From: Nannochloropsis oceanica
Taxonomy: Eukaryota; Sar; Eustigmatophyceae; Eustigmatales; Monodopsidaceae
DNA length: 64,000 nucleotides
Reading direction: 5' to 3'
NCBI GenBank assembly: GCA_004519485.1
Contig: CP038107.1
Location: forward strand, 372,001-436,000
This document shows, in pieces, positions 10,601 to 18,966 of the stretch; within the stretch, counting starts at the first letter, position 1; each line of letters begins with the position of its first letter. The notes under the pieces are model-generated. The model saw nothing but the letters and a program-made list of their open reading frames with translations. It had not been told where the DNA came from and made no database searches. Made by a program: the position numbers and the translations under genes.

Positions 10601-13373
10601 ATTCAAACAAGTTATCCGAGAAAGCAGCCGCACACAACCGCCCCGCCGAGTTCTGGAGCTTCAGCTCTGCCCCTTGTGAAGCCAGCATATTGGTCACGGT
10701 AAAATGCCCATTATCTATAGCATCTTGCAACGCATTTCTCTCCCACCGATCTCTCAAATGCACATCCGCTCCTCGCTGAATCAACAACTCCACAATCTTA
10801 TCCTCCCCCTTTGCCGCCGCAAAATGCAGACCGGAACGCAAGTCATAATCTGCGGCATTGGCCTTGAATCCCTTGTCGAGCAGCAATTTGACAGCCTCCA
10901 AATCCCCCTCATCAATCGCATTGAACATAGTAGCCAAATCGTCGTCCAGCTTCTTCTGCAGGCCCAACGCAACCTTCCATCGTAGCTCCGCCTCCTTCGT
11001 ATCTTTTGTCTGCCCGTCAGCTGTCGTAAGTATCGCCGCCTGCGCCTCCTGCTGCTGCTCCTGTAGTTGTGGTTGTAATTGTACCTGTAGTTGGTGCTGG
11101 TGCCGTTGTTGTTGTTGATGCTGCTGCTGCTGATGCTGCTGCTGCGGATTCCCACCACCACCGGCACCAAGTTCGTCGTTCTTGCCAGCCCTTCCTCCTC
11201 CTCCTCTTCCTCCTCCCCCATCATCCCCTTTTCGTCCCCCACCATTCACGTCGATGACGACGGTGCCTCCCCCCAGGCTCTCCATCTCTCCATCACCGGT
11301 AAGGCCAACAGCAGCCTTGATATTGTCAATGAGCTGGTCGCGCGACTCGGGGTAGCGATCCCGGATATCCTCATAGTCGTCTTTGGAGAGAGTGAGAAGT
11401 TTCACATGGGATTTGATGCTTGCCTTGTGGGTGTAAGGTTGAGGAATACCGAGGAAAAAGGCAATGGCTCCAGCAACAGGAAAGACGGTTTCGGAGGGCT
11501 TGACGATCTTGAACGGCATGGCTCCATCTTCTGCGTAAACCTCGACCTCGCCTTCTTCTACGAACAGGGTCTCGCGGGTCATATCATCGCGGTTGAAAAT
11601 AGTGACGCCCGGAATGAGGATCTTTGGACGGAGGACGGCGAGGATAGAGGTGACAAAATGTTCTTGACATCCTCGGAAGATGTCGTTGGCTGCGACCATC
11701 TTATAGCGGTGGGCGAGAATTTTAGTGCGCATGGTCATAGGAATGGCAGCCAGGATCTCTTCGTCTTGTCCGATGCGCTTCTGGTGCTGAAAGGTGAAAC
11801 AGAGCTTGATGGAAGATTCGAGGCGCCGGGGGAGGTCGTGCATCTTGGCGTAGCGCTCTACCTTATCCATGAGTGCGTTGAACTTTTCCTGGTTCGCGTC
11901 CTTCTTTACGATGTAATGCAGAAGGATCCCGAGCAAAAAGGAGAAGATCAAGACCTGGATAAAAATAGACACGACCGACAAAATGGTCTCCTGCATATTA
12001 TCTGGGGCATACCCCTGAATCATGGTCCCCGTCAAAACCGTGAAACCCCAATACAGCGATAACAAGTAATTGAACGACGTGCTCCGAAAGCTCTCTGACG
12101 TTATCGGCTCGCCTGTCAATCTCAAATATTGCACGACCCAGCAAGTATCTCCAAAGCCCGAGAATCTTGCCATCGCCCACCAAACACACCCAAACCAATG
12201 CGCGCCCCCAAACAAAACAAGCCCGTACTTGGTCACCGCCAACACCCTCAGGTCACTATCCAACCTCATCTCCAATGCATGAAAATATGAGAGCAAGTCA
12301 TACATCCGCCTTGCCCGAAACGCCGCACACACCGACAAAAACCAATCGGGCAACGAATAAAGATACGTCAAGATAATTCCCACGTAGAAAGGGACGAATT
12401 CCATCACAAACACCAGAAAGCACCACCTCTCCCCTTTCCGGAACGTCTCCCAGCTAAAATACCGCATTACAATTTCCCTTCTATTAGTGATCAGTCGATC
12501 CTTATACAAAATTGCCGTATTCAGGGCCAGCATGTTATCAAACAAAAAATAAATATCACACATAAAATCCACAACTAGCCCATGCGCCCCGAAGGCCATG
12601 ATAATAGGCAACCGAAAGAAGGAGATGGAGAGGAAGACAATACACAAGCTCTTCCACCTCACCATAAACAATAAACGTGGGTCCAAAACCTCAAACATCG
12701 CAAACCAAGGCCGTTGCTCCTTATCGCTTTCCAGCCGAAAACGAACAGTCTTGTTAGGCGGCGCCAGGATAAATCGCGTGCTCATCGTGTTGTTACTCCG
12801 ACTTAAAGGCTTAGGCATGCCCACCCGAAAAGATGAACTTCGCTTCCCCATTCCCGGCCTTCCGAAGGCCCCAACCGGAGGCCCATCCTTCTTTAAGATG
12901 CCATGAAGCTTGGGCCCGGGAGATGTGGAAGGAGCCGAGGCCGAAATGCCCTTACCGTGGACACTGCCGTTGATCGACTTGCCCGACCCTTTACTGCTGC
13001 TGGTGCTGGTACTGGTGTAACGGGTCATGCTGCCGCCCGCCCCTCCTCCGTAGGACTTGACAATTCTGTCGATTCGGTCGTTGCTGCTGCTAGCGCTCGC
13101 GCCGTCCCCCCTACCACAGCTGTTATGGCTGGCGCTCAAGCCACGGCCCGCCGCTGTCAGCGAAGACACCTCTGGGCCATCGTCGATCGCCTTGTTTCCG
13201 CCGCCATCGCGGCGGACGCTGTTCAGCATGAGTCTTGGCCCCTCAACCATGTCGGGGGGGCTCCGATATCTACCATCGTTGCTACTGTCGTCTTCAAGTA
13301 GGTCGGAGCCTAAATCCGAGGGATGGCCCAGACTCCCATCTGAAAACGAACCTGCGTCAATCTTCTCCTCCAT
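4659..13373 (-). CDS. Double-module six-TM channel-like protein with two CNBD-like domains, two ankyrin blocks and an RGS-like tail
   Basis: Uninterrupted frame, no intron, 2,904 residues from the first in-frame ATG at 13373. The frame opens 31 codons earlier, after a TGA, without another ATG. Order by approximate residue: disordered Ser/Gly leader 1-230; six-TM channel 235-490; C-linker and cNMP-binding-like fold 500-690; Gln/His tract 745-775; ankyrin repeats 815-1105; coiled coil 1120-1175; linker with weak EF-hand-like helices; second six-TM channel 1775-2045; second CNBD-like fold 2105-2235; second ankyrin block 2295-2590; RGS-like fold 2680-2790. Each half resembles plant AKT-type (channel-CNBD-ankyrin) and CNG/HCN proteins. 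The pore loops read LTGTMIQGYAP and LLATLLSTQAIYDLVMG, so neither has the K+ signature TxGYGD. Neither CNBD shows the usual FGE...RxA phosphate cassette. Two such chains would make a four-domain pore, as in two-pore channels (inference). Ion selectivity and ligand cannot be read from the sequence. Confidence 0.85.
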   Translation of the reverse strand: MEEKIDAGSFSDGSLGHPSDLGSDLLEDDSSNDGRYRSPPDMVEGPRLMLNSVRRDGGGNKAIDDGPEVSSLTAAGRGLSASHNSCGRGDGASASSSNDRIDRIVKSYGGGAGGSMTRYTSTSTSSSKGSGKSINGSVHGKGISASAPSTSPGPKLHGILKKDGPPVGAFGRPGMGKRSSSFRVGMPKPLSRSNNTMSTRFILAPPNKTVRFRLESDKEQRPWFAMFEVLDPRLLFMVRWKSLCIVFLSISFFRLPIIMAFGAHGLVVDFMCDIYFLFDNMLALNTAILYKDRLITNRREIVMRYFSWETFRKGERWCFLVFVMEFVPFYVGIILTYLYSLPDWFLSVCAAFRARRMYDLLSYFHALEMRLDSDLRVLAVTKYGLVLFGGAHWFGCVWWAMARFSGFGDTCWVVQYLRLTGEPITSESFRSTSFNYLLSLYWGFTVLTGTMIQGYAPDNMQETILSVVSIFIQVLIFSFLLGILLHYIVKKDANQEKFNALMDKVERYAKMHDLPRRLESSIKLCFTFQHQKRIGQDEEILAAIPMTMRTKILAHRYKMVAANDIFRGCQEHFVTSILAVLRPKILIPGVTIFNRDDMTRETLFVEEGEVEVYAEDGAMPFKIVKPSETVFPVAGAIAFFLGIPQPYTHKASIKSHVKLLTLSKDDYEDIRDRYPESRDQLIDNIKAAVGLTGDGEMESLGGGTVVIDVNGGGRKGDDGGGGRGGGGRAGKNDELGAGGGGNPQQQHQQQQHQQQQRHQHQLQVQLQPQLQEQQQEAQAAILTTADGQTKDTKEAELRWKVALGLQKKLDDDLATMFNAIDEGDLEAVKLLLDKGFKANAADYDLRSGLHFAAAKGEDKIVELLIQRGADVHLRDRWERNALQDAIDNGHFTVTNMLASQGAELKLQNSAGRLCAAAFSDNLFELQRLVENGINCNAGDYDGRTALHLGACEGNNKVVEYLLLPMNKCNPGVSDRWGISPLFDAIKHGNLSVARILYENGARLSKGKAATFLCTAAANGDSSLLQMLFECGVDTNIGDYDYRYPIHLAAAEGEVISVEFLVYAHADISVKDRWGRTPLDDAITEGHLCCAKMLMSFGAEHTISVDATTQSKIEEVDLKEVREMVRVERTVQEQRKSVAKQLRDTVKWMATESETWLKTLEDRLKHLQRTTDRMVSDEDCDEFHLDTRAFLEQSDQSILVSERPERVPVPSNGNIQDSYMLSRFINESGRGRGGSSTSSSSSGGGEGEYGRGGVGSSRGGSKARPLKSMQHFFLKWNVIHSAIKLWKERLVDEPVNGAGTDEVPSIDKLALGAALRTLEVDFSDDELDRAFAACTNERSDCIRLGGSMGGVEEKYMPEEGGSGMVAAAALATGVKRKAPMLVSSEDVLMAMPVWSLIMRAHAQEDSDLSDIQEAVDVICEGYRLLTRHGNGKLGRAAWMIQKRESDMGEFTSVVDNVFLEQDVIDKETFFLTVARWAALRDEDAVFDGLGEGGGGGGAGEMGVAFGVKGEGRRGLEDLSVVSEGRLSRMADRDSYMRYNLHGGSIVGAHGPYGGLNNNDHHRHHHHIGGGREEGMVVAKETDMVPMVLERGRGGGSNLSLNGPLGTFPAQKLSRVGGHVRGVRERLKRAWKLWLVKRKLRASLLTSKGSSSTQLAMPDFERHFARFDLEHCGWLDRTRTELLLNRGFDVYLSREEWELVAESLEDKVVGKVDLATVERFWMELNGIAIKAPVNSALDVSIRGGKSLDLSQRAAKELAVLNAGGSKRLAAGVVIVERRSWSEALLFDSKGHFIALWRLVMTFNALYYFLSVPFMIAFLRDEILGEYRTSLYVAYAFDCLLFCDVFVKLNTSFLDTTCSVLVVNRQRIRNRYLTGGFFRDLIGLLPIDILVRYLGASGTLVTFMRLPKMLFCYRLVNFFRRRSLSSSSRLAADLQALLFSALGMIHILTCIWFFMTEGDPGNYQALSGYEDFGDYTNHPSGGGPFRLEYYFFCYMLLATLLSTQAIYDLVMGRVSEICFTIVILLLNLTAWAYLMGTISGLCVTADESIAQSHELMTAVSRFIQHNPMPPGVSEELKSYFNVNAQQKTQLSLTEQTEIYRNLPLSLQVEAARHISRDSLLSVEIFEKTSDYFLDSISTLLDMEIFGVGDYVYKADDICRSLYVVASGSVEVGKMNPETNEFEADEMAGPGSALGQLEFLFDVRYMNSARVSGADGVRVFRLGKEDFTRVIKLYPMDEDILYENLSRLADDKMETGSRAPSMAQSMSTHSLDMTVIAGDDLIEKAMDSIDKAQKRSKEQRIRSFCNAAAEGNMDILQRLLRSGIDVNGRDCNERTALMVASSAGNFELVKWLVSLGAEVNLQDKFGGSALSDAMHQNTPVHMEIMGFLSQRGAVLELEDAAGQLCQAAADGEQKKLARMLEMNVSPNVADYDQRTPLHLAASQGHLNCVKLLLNFWADVNPIDRMGGTPLSDAVRHGHIAIQAMLREHGGLLNMDPVELGTRACEAGSSGDLDNIRVLVDNGADINTGDYDGRTALHMATCYNRLSVIEYLVSIPSINVNPLDRLGQTPLDDAKREGLPAIVNILQARGGLSGTHPSLEDRMVEQKEKKARMQGAKLQQRLLAARLFDEWSSVQDELSRVYKYMSEYLPPLCKYINILSMTLRSRRTQSTIDRSPKPDLMETRLYFYNSFLAFLERRYKVNLESSMTLVEEMDDAGSFEDKVRIASLILERYLDAKSADRVHFHPMQVIEVRERFQAALKKQVFPADLFAAFRASVAEKMEELLSGYFESDFYYRACRQPNGFLWRVMKLSRLIYGMCDQTLEQVIDPFLALCDRDVLACVPHYSLMNRQAFRDDFVKLKSHITSLQPVLHIVGYKCKHDAMRESIKERREKHGGLAAMTGGAGGKYN

Positions 13374-14257
13374 GCGCTGCTGGCCTTCTTTCTTGCACAA
13401 ACCGGGCCGCAGGGGCGCCACAGTGCCCTTCGTTTTACTGACTGCGCCACCAGGAGCAGCACCCAATGGTCAGATAGGGCTCTTCAGCAGGATGCCGCGG
13501 AGGGTCTCGAGGGGGCGGCAGATAGCGTTGTGCGCCGCTATTGCGTGTAGACACTGACAAACGTTTGCTGCGCCAGCCCTCGCCGTCCTATTACGTGCTG
13601 GTGATGCACTTGAAGACTGTGCGGTATGTGCGGGGATTAAGGAACGTAGGGCTAGGTGAGAATAGGTGGAAGCGTCAGGTGCATTTTGTCGTGTGAGTCT
13701 TCTGAGAAAGCACAAGCAGATATGAATTGCCGAGGCAGCACATGACACTTGCTTCATGAAACTTTTGCCTGCCCGGCAATCCGTACCAAGCTATTCACTG
13801 TCGTAAAACAAGTGCCTGCGTGGTAAAGTCACGCCGACATTTTTGGTAGGGGTTCAACCCCCCCCAAAAGTGTAGTGTAGAGTGGGCTCGGTGGAGTTGA
13901 CGCCACTCGTGTGTGACGTACGTCGGTTGTGTTCTCCCAGCTGACGACAAGCACATATCGAGGAGGAAAAGGAGGAATTTCTTGATAATTATCAAGAAGA
14001 GGAAGTTAAATGAAATGAGAGGGGCTTGTATTGCATTGCTTAGCGCCTGTAGTGTCTTTCGCTGGGTCCACGATGATTACGATTTCCCCTCACCCAACTC
14101 ACCTGCTCCCTCCCATTCCATTCGGCCAAGCACAACGCAATTAAAAGGCTTCACGTATTCTTTTTCATTTTTCTTTTCAAACAAGATCACACGCGTCCTA
14201 AGTCAAGCAGGATCATGCACAGACACACGCATTTTCCTTGACTCGCTCATGTTTTTT
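13374..14257. other. Upstream region of the channel gene and 3' side of secA
   Basis: This is the 5' flank of the minus-strand channel gene and the 3' flank of minus-strand secA. The stretch around 13851-13866 (a GGGGTTCAACCCC-like hairpin) resembles a tRNA T arm, but no acceptor, D or anticodon stem fits around it. A 95-residue frame at 13470-13757 has no recognisable feature. I see no supported gene. Confidence 0.4.
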
Positions 14258-17233
14258 TCACTTTTTGGCTGCCACCTCCCCACCGCCTCCCGCGGCCGCC
14301 CCGGTGGGTTGGTACTGAAAGAGAGAATACACTGTGTTACGCCTTATGTTCCCAATCAAATCCCTAAAAAAAGCACTCGTTCGCTTCTCGTACTCAGCCA
14401 TGGGATCTGAGCCCTTAAACCGCTGCAAGACCGAGATCTCCTTCAGTTGCTCCAAAGCCTCCAACTGCTGCGCCCACAAATTATCGATCTGCAACAGAGT
14501 CAAGTAACGGACCGTTTCTGCGTAAAGTTCCGCCTTATGTGCCGCCAAATCAGACTTTTTCCGCTCCAATGCCTTATCAACCGCCTCGTGCATACAGGCT
14601 GACGTCTGCTGCTTGGTCATCTTCAGCAACTCCGTCTCGTCCACAGCGCCAAGGGTCGGGAAAAACTGCCTGACTTTCTCCACAATCTTACCTCGTTTCT
14701 CTGTCTCAAAATTTGCCTCCACAATATCCTCTGTCGTGCGTCGGACAAAATCCCTCATCATTGCATGAAGCTGCTCCGCGTCATGATCCACAATCGCCGC
14801 TCGAATTCCATACAACTCCTGGCGTTGCTTACTGATTACATTATCAAACGCCAATAATTTTTGTCGAATATCGAAATAATATGACTCCACCTGCTGCTGC
14901 ACTTTATCCAACGCCTCGCTCACCGTCGGACTCTCAATCGGCAAGTCCTCCCCCACCCTGAAAGTATCCATAATTCCCTGCATTTTCTCACCCCCGAAGA
15001 TCCGAAACACATCATCCTCTAAACTCAAGAAAAACCGCGTCCCCCCTTGATCCCCCTGCCTCCCCGCCCTCCCTCTCAACTGATTATCAATCCTCCGTGA
15101 CTCATGCCTTTCAGTCCCTAGCACATACAACCCATTCAATTTTTTCACTGCGTCCTTCTCACCTTTCAAGGCCTCCTGATACTGCCTCTTCACCTCATCA
15201 TAAGCCTCCCTCAACGCCAGCAACACTGGGTTGGTCACCGGTGAGTTCTCCGCCGCTACTGCAATCATCTCCTCAATCTTAAACAGACTCATCCCATCCC
15301 CCCCAATCTTTTCCTTTGCTAATCCCACCGCCACATCAATCAACGACGCTGCCGGCGGCGAGACTTCACAAGGAAAAAAATTGTCCATGGCTTCCGCCCC
15401 CTTCGTGCTGCCCAACACTCCCTTGGCTAGCTCCAGCTTCAGCTTAATGCGAGCCATCAGCGCCGGGTTTCCTCCCAGTAAAATATCTGTCCCGCGCCCC
15501 GCCATATTGGTAGCAACGGTGACCGCGCCCAGGCGACCAGCTTGTGCGACAATCTGTGATTCATTCTCAATGTTTTCCGGTCGGGCGTTAAGAACTTGAC
15601 ACTGTATATCCAATTCTTGCAAGGCATCGGCAATCAACTCACTAGTTTCTACGGAGGTGGTTCCCACCAAAATTGGCTGTCCTGTTTTATGCGCCCGACG
15701 GACCTCACGCAACAACGCCCGAAGTTTTCCTTCCTTGGAGCGGAATATGGCATCCGGGTAGTCTTTCCGAGCATTGGGCAGGGCAGTCGGAATGGCAATC
15801 ACAGGCAGATTATATGTGGTCACAAAATCCTTATAGTCAGTCAATGCCGTCCCTGTCATCCCTGCCAGTTTATAAAACAGGCGAAACAAGCTCTGATATG
15901 TAATTGTCGCAATCACCTGACTCTGGCTCGAGCACACAAGCCCCTCCTTCGTCTGAATGCTCTGCTGCAAGCCATCCGAATATTTCCTCCCCTCTAAGAC
16001 CCGGCCCGAAAACCGATCCACAATCGCGATATCCTGCCCCCGGACAATGTAATCTTTATCCCTTATCAACAGCTCCTTCGCCTTCAATCCGTTGGTCACA
16101 AAGCTCATCCACGGGTCGGTCAAGTCAAACAAACTCTTTCCTAAAACCTTCTCGCAGTCCTTCACTCCCTGGTCTGTCAACACAACATTTTGGGCCTTTT
16201 CATCCACTTCATAATGTACGCCCTGCTTCAAAAAATCAACCAATTTCTTCGCTGCCCCGTACTTGGGCTGAGGGGCATTGATTTGCTTGCTGATAATCAA
16301 GGGTGTTCGGGCCTCGTCAATCAAAATTGAGTCCGCTTCATCCACCAAACAAAACGCCTTGTCCAACGGCCGGGATCTCAACACCGTCTCTTCCCTCGTC
16401 AACGCCAGGTTATCCCTCAAATAATCAAATCCCAACTCTACATTCGTCACGTAGGTCACATCACACGCATATGCCTCCCTCCTCTCTACATAATTCATTC
16501 CCGTCTGAATTAATCCTACCGACAATCCCAAAAACCGATGTACTTGCCCCATCAGCTCCGCATCTCTCCGTGCCAAATAATCGTTAGCCGTCACAATGAA
16601 AGCCCCCTGGCCCGTCAGCCCATTCAGATAGGCCGGCAACGTGGCCACCAGCGTTTTCCCCTCCCCTGTCGCCATCTCCGCGAGCCTACCTTCATTCAAG
16701 GCCATTCCCCCGATGAGTTGCACGTCGTAATGCCGTAACTGCAACACCCGCCATGCCGCCTCACGCACCACTGCGAACGCTTCTTCCAACAAAGGACCCG
16801 TCACATCCTCCTTCTCTTCCTTGACTCTCTTCTGGAACTCGACGGTCTTGGCCCGCAATTCGTCATCGGTCAGTTTCTCGAATGCTTCTTCCATTGCATT
16901 GATGCGCGAGACCCGTGCCTCGTACTGCTTTATCAGAGCCGCATTCTCTGCTGCTGGCGGCCCATTCGCAGACGTGTCCAAGGCACCTGATGCAACGGCA
17001 GCGCCAGTCATGGCCTTTTTGAGGCCGTCGAGGAGGCCCATGCTGAGAGTGGCATGGCGACGGGTGGCTGCCTCGCGAAAGGGGTTAGAGATGGTGGCAG
17101 GGTGTGAGCGTTGTAAGGGGCCGAAGAAGGAGAAGCCAGAGGCAAGGAGGGTGCTGAGAAGAAGGATGAGCAGCAAGAGCTGTTGGCTGTTCCGCGGTGA
17201 TGGTAGCTGTGGTATTGATGACGGCCGATGCAT
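14258..17233 (-). CDS. secA: SecA preprotein translocase ATPase, nuclear-encoded with plastid leader
   Basis: 991 residues, intronless, ATG at 17233. SecA is the ATPase motor that pushes unfolded proteins through SecYEG; in plastids it serves the thylakoid membrane. Visible motifs are Walker A ATGEGKT (residues ~188-194), Walker B and following helix VDEADSILIDEARTPLIIS, the motif V/VI region VATNMAGRGTDILLGGN, and RRIDNQLRGRAGRQGDQGG. The helical scaffold and wing regions are present, but the C-terminal zinc-binding tail of many bacterial SecAs is absent. The N-terminus has a hydrophobic signal (LLLLILLLSTLLASGF) followed by FSFFGPL and a basic, Ser/Thr-rich stretch. That layout is a bipartite signal plus transit peptide for a secondary red plastid. 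Several red-lineage plastids encode their own secA, so a nuclear copy is either a transferred gene or a second SecA. Confidence 0.93.
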   Translation of the reverse strand: MHRPSSIPQLPSPRNSQQLLLLILLLSTLLASGFSFFGPLQRSHPATISNPFREAATRRHATLSMGLLDGLKKAMTGAAVASGALDTSANGPPAAENAALIKQYEARVSRINAMEEAFEKLTDDELRAKTVEFQKRVKEEKEDVTGPLLEEAFAVVREAAWRVLQLRHYDVQLIGGMALNEGRLAEMATGEGKTLVATLPAYLNGLTGQGAFIVTANDYLARRDAELMGQVHRFLGLSVGLIQTGMNYVERREAYACDVTYVTNVELGFDYLRDNLALTREETVLRSRPLDKAFCLVDEADSILIDEARTPLIISKQINAPQPKYGAAKKLVDFLKQGVHYEVDEKAQNVVLTDQGVKDCEKVLGKSLFDLTDPWMSFVTNGLKAKELLIRDKDYIVRGQDIAIVDRFSGRVLEGRKYSDGLQQSIQTKEGLVCSSQSQVIATITYQSLFRLFYKLAGMTGTALTDYKDFVTTYNLPVIAIPTALPNARKDYPDAIFRSKEGKLRALLREVRRAHKTGQPILVGTTSVETSELIADALQELDIQCQVLNARPENIENESQIVAQAGRLGAVTVATNMAGRGTDILLGGNPALMARIKLKLELAKGVLGSTKGAEAMDNFFPCEVSPPAASLIDVAVGLAKEKIGGDGMSLFKIEEMIAVAAENSPVTNPVLLALREAYDEVKRQYQEALKGEKDAVKKLNGLYVLGTERHESRRIDNQLRGRAGRQGDQGGTRFFLSLEDDVFRIFGGEKMQGIMDTFRVGEDLPIESPTVSEALDKVQQQVESYYFDIRQKLLAFDNVISKQRQELYGIRAAIVDHDAEQLHAMMRDFVRRTTEDIVEANFETEKRGKIVEKVRQFFPTLGAVDETELLKMTKQQTSACMHEAVDKALERKKSDLAAHKAELYAETVRYLTLLQIDNLWAQQLEALEQLKEISVLQRFKGSDPMAEYEKRTSAFFRDLIGNIRRNTVYSLFQYQPTGAAAGGGGEVAAKK

Positions 17234-17688
17234 GGCCTCTATAGTTTGGGGTGGGGGGACGGAGTGGGGAGGTCAAAAGGCGAGGACGGGAGGGCTCTAC
17301 GGAGCATGTGGCTGGGCAGGGAAGCGCACCGTAGCTTTGCCTTGAGTGATGTACGAAGAGATGTGAGAATTGTCGTGTGTGTGTGTGTGTGCACAACCAG
17401 AGGCAGCATGGTAAAAACGCAGGGGGTGATGTGACGTCTCACCACCAGCGCACAGGTGTTTACGTGGTGCCTGGCTAAGGGGAGAGATTGGAGACGCGAG
17501 ACGGCGACGGGTTGTGGAATCGTTCCCGCCCGGCTGTCGATGGACTCAAATCAGAGACAGCCGCGCGCGGGTGATGAGTGCATGACTACCAAGGGAGAAG
17601 CTGACAGCGTCAAGCACGCCACGTCTTCGGATCTTCTTCATCGCCGAGAGGCGTCTTTACCTTCGTTGTACCGGGCAGACTAAATCCC
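17234..17688. other. 5' flank of secA
   Basis: Sequence upstream of the secA ATG. It contains a short GT dinucleotide run at about 17374-17391 and no protein-coding frame I can support. It probably carries the secA promoter and 5' UTR. Confidence 0.4.
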
Positions 17689-17761
17689 TCCCGTTAAGCG
17701 TAGCTAGTAAAGCATGGTGCTGATGACGCCGCGGTCAGCATATCGCGCGATTGTCGTCGGA
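17689..17761 (+). pseudogene. tRNA-Ile relic (decayed copy)
   Basis: This 73-base stretch aligns almost without gaps to the tRNA-Ile at 18862-18934 on the same strand. The first 55 bases match at roughly three quarters of positions, including the acceptor 5' strand TCCCGTT and the block GGTGCT.AT.ACGCCGCGGTCA. The anticodon stem still pairs and the loop would read CTGATGA (anticodon GAU). The D stem and the T stem/B box no longer pair and the 3' acceptor strand is changed, so it should not be transcribed or folded as a tRNA. It is most simply a decayed duplicate of the tRNA gene 1.2 kb downstream. Confidence 0.6.
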
Positions 17762-18861
17762 AGTTTCCAGTTTCCGAACCTCGACTCGGCACCAAGGTTC
17801 CAAAATTTGCCAAAGTGTAACAGTGCACGTGTACTGGTAGCAAACCTTGCTTTATTTGTATCTTGTCCATGCGATGCCCTGGCGTTTAACTAGACCCGCC
17901 ATCACAGCTTCTCCATTTACACGCCTCAATGATTATTAATATATAGTATGACTAACGGGTACGCCCGCCCTGTCGGCTGGCAGGGTGGTGTTGTTGTGTG
18001 AGAGGGGTAGGGGAAGGAGGAAGTAAAGGGGGAGTATGTACGCCAGGTGCACATCTGGGGGAGTGACTTGTACAATGGATTTAAGTGTGTGAAAAAGCAT
18101 GGGGAGACCATGAGAAAAAGAGTGTTAGCCTACAGAAAATTACGTACGTCTTTTGCTCTATTTAATTTTTTGGGGTTTTAATCACCATCTCGAGCCTTGC
18201 CACTGACATGATGGCATCTACTTCTATCATTATGTGAGCACCAAAATAAGCCCGCCCCGCATGACGGGCAGCGAACGGATGTGCGCTCTTAGGACGCTGA
18301 TTTCACTCGTGAGGGGTTGAGGGAAGAAGAGAATGAGGGGAGAAGTAGGGGGAACGATGAATTTTGGACCCGCGGGCTTCGGAACACTCCTAATCGAGGG
18401 ATAGGAAGCTCAAAACCACACAAAACACGGGACAATGCTACAAAGACTGTGTAGAGTCTTGTGTATTGTAACTTGCTTCATGTGTGTTGCTATGCATATG
18501 CGTTGGTGGGAAGAGAAGTACGCGGAAAACCATTTTTTCAAGCGCGCGACAGACGGTTAAAAGTCGATTAATACTCTAGATACATATGACCTTGAAGCAC
18601 TTCAGCTTAGTATCCCTCCTTTTGATGTTTGGAATCGTTGGAGGAGGATACAATTTACATCTAAGTGAAATGCCACAATCCTCATGGCAAGGTGGCTCTA
18701 AAAATTCAAATACTAGAGTAAATATGTGCGAGAACAGACTGACGTGAATTGAGCTTCCATTAATTGGCATGAAATCTGAACCAAACACTCTTGACAAAAT
18801 AAGCAGTACACCAAACTTTCTTGATAAATGAGCAGTACAACCTATGGGTCAGACCGCAATA
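17762..18861. other. Gene-poor spacer between tRNA relic and tRNA-Ile
   Basis: AT-richer than the flanking genes. Short open frames (for example 17926-18111 and 18576-18797 on the minus strand) have no recognisable motif and no splice context. I see nothing supportable here apart from the 5' flank of the tRNA. Confidence 0.4.
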
Positions 18862-18934
18862 TCCCGTTTAGCTCAGTTGGTAGAGCACGGTGCTAATAAC
18901 GCCGCGGTCAACAGTTCAATCCTGTTAGTGGGAA
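18862..18934 (+). tRNA. trnI-AAU: tRNA-Ile (anticodon AAU)
   Basis: All arms fold. The acceptor TCCCGTT (18862-18868) pairs with AGTGGGA (18927-18933) in 7 bp including two G-U pairs. D stem GCTC/GAGC flanks loop AGTTGGTA. The anticodon stem CGGTG/CGCCG flanks loop CTAATAA, with AAT at 18895-18897. The variable loop is CGGTC. T stem AACAG/CTGTT flanks loop TTCAATC. The discriminator is A at 18934 and no intron is present. A-box-like TTAGCTCAGTTGG and B-box-like AGTTCAATCCT would serve Pol III. AAU (read as inosine-AU) is the normal major eukaryotic nuclear Ile isoacceptor. Confidence 0.93.
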
Positions 18935-18941
18935 AAAGGTC

Positions 18942-18966
18942 ACCGCACGGTGTGCGGTATTCTTTT
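18942..18966 (+). terminator. 3' hairpin and T-run behind tRNA-Ile
   Basis: Eight bases after the tRNA, ACCGCAC (18942-18948) and GTGCGGT (18952-18958) form a perfect 7-bp hairpin with a 3-base loop. TTTT follows at 18963-18966. A T4 run is the usual Pol III stop signal; the hairpin is an extra element of unknown importance. Confidence 0.5.

Noticed and set aside
13848-13870. tRNA T-arm-like hairpin GGGGTTCAACCCC
   Set aside because: No acceptor stem, D arm or anticodon stem can be placed around it on either strand.
18942-18966. Bacterial-type rho-independent terminator
   Set aside because: Hairpin plus T4 follows a eukaryotic tRNA gene; Pol III stops at the T run, and nothing else here suggests bacterial DNA.
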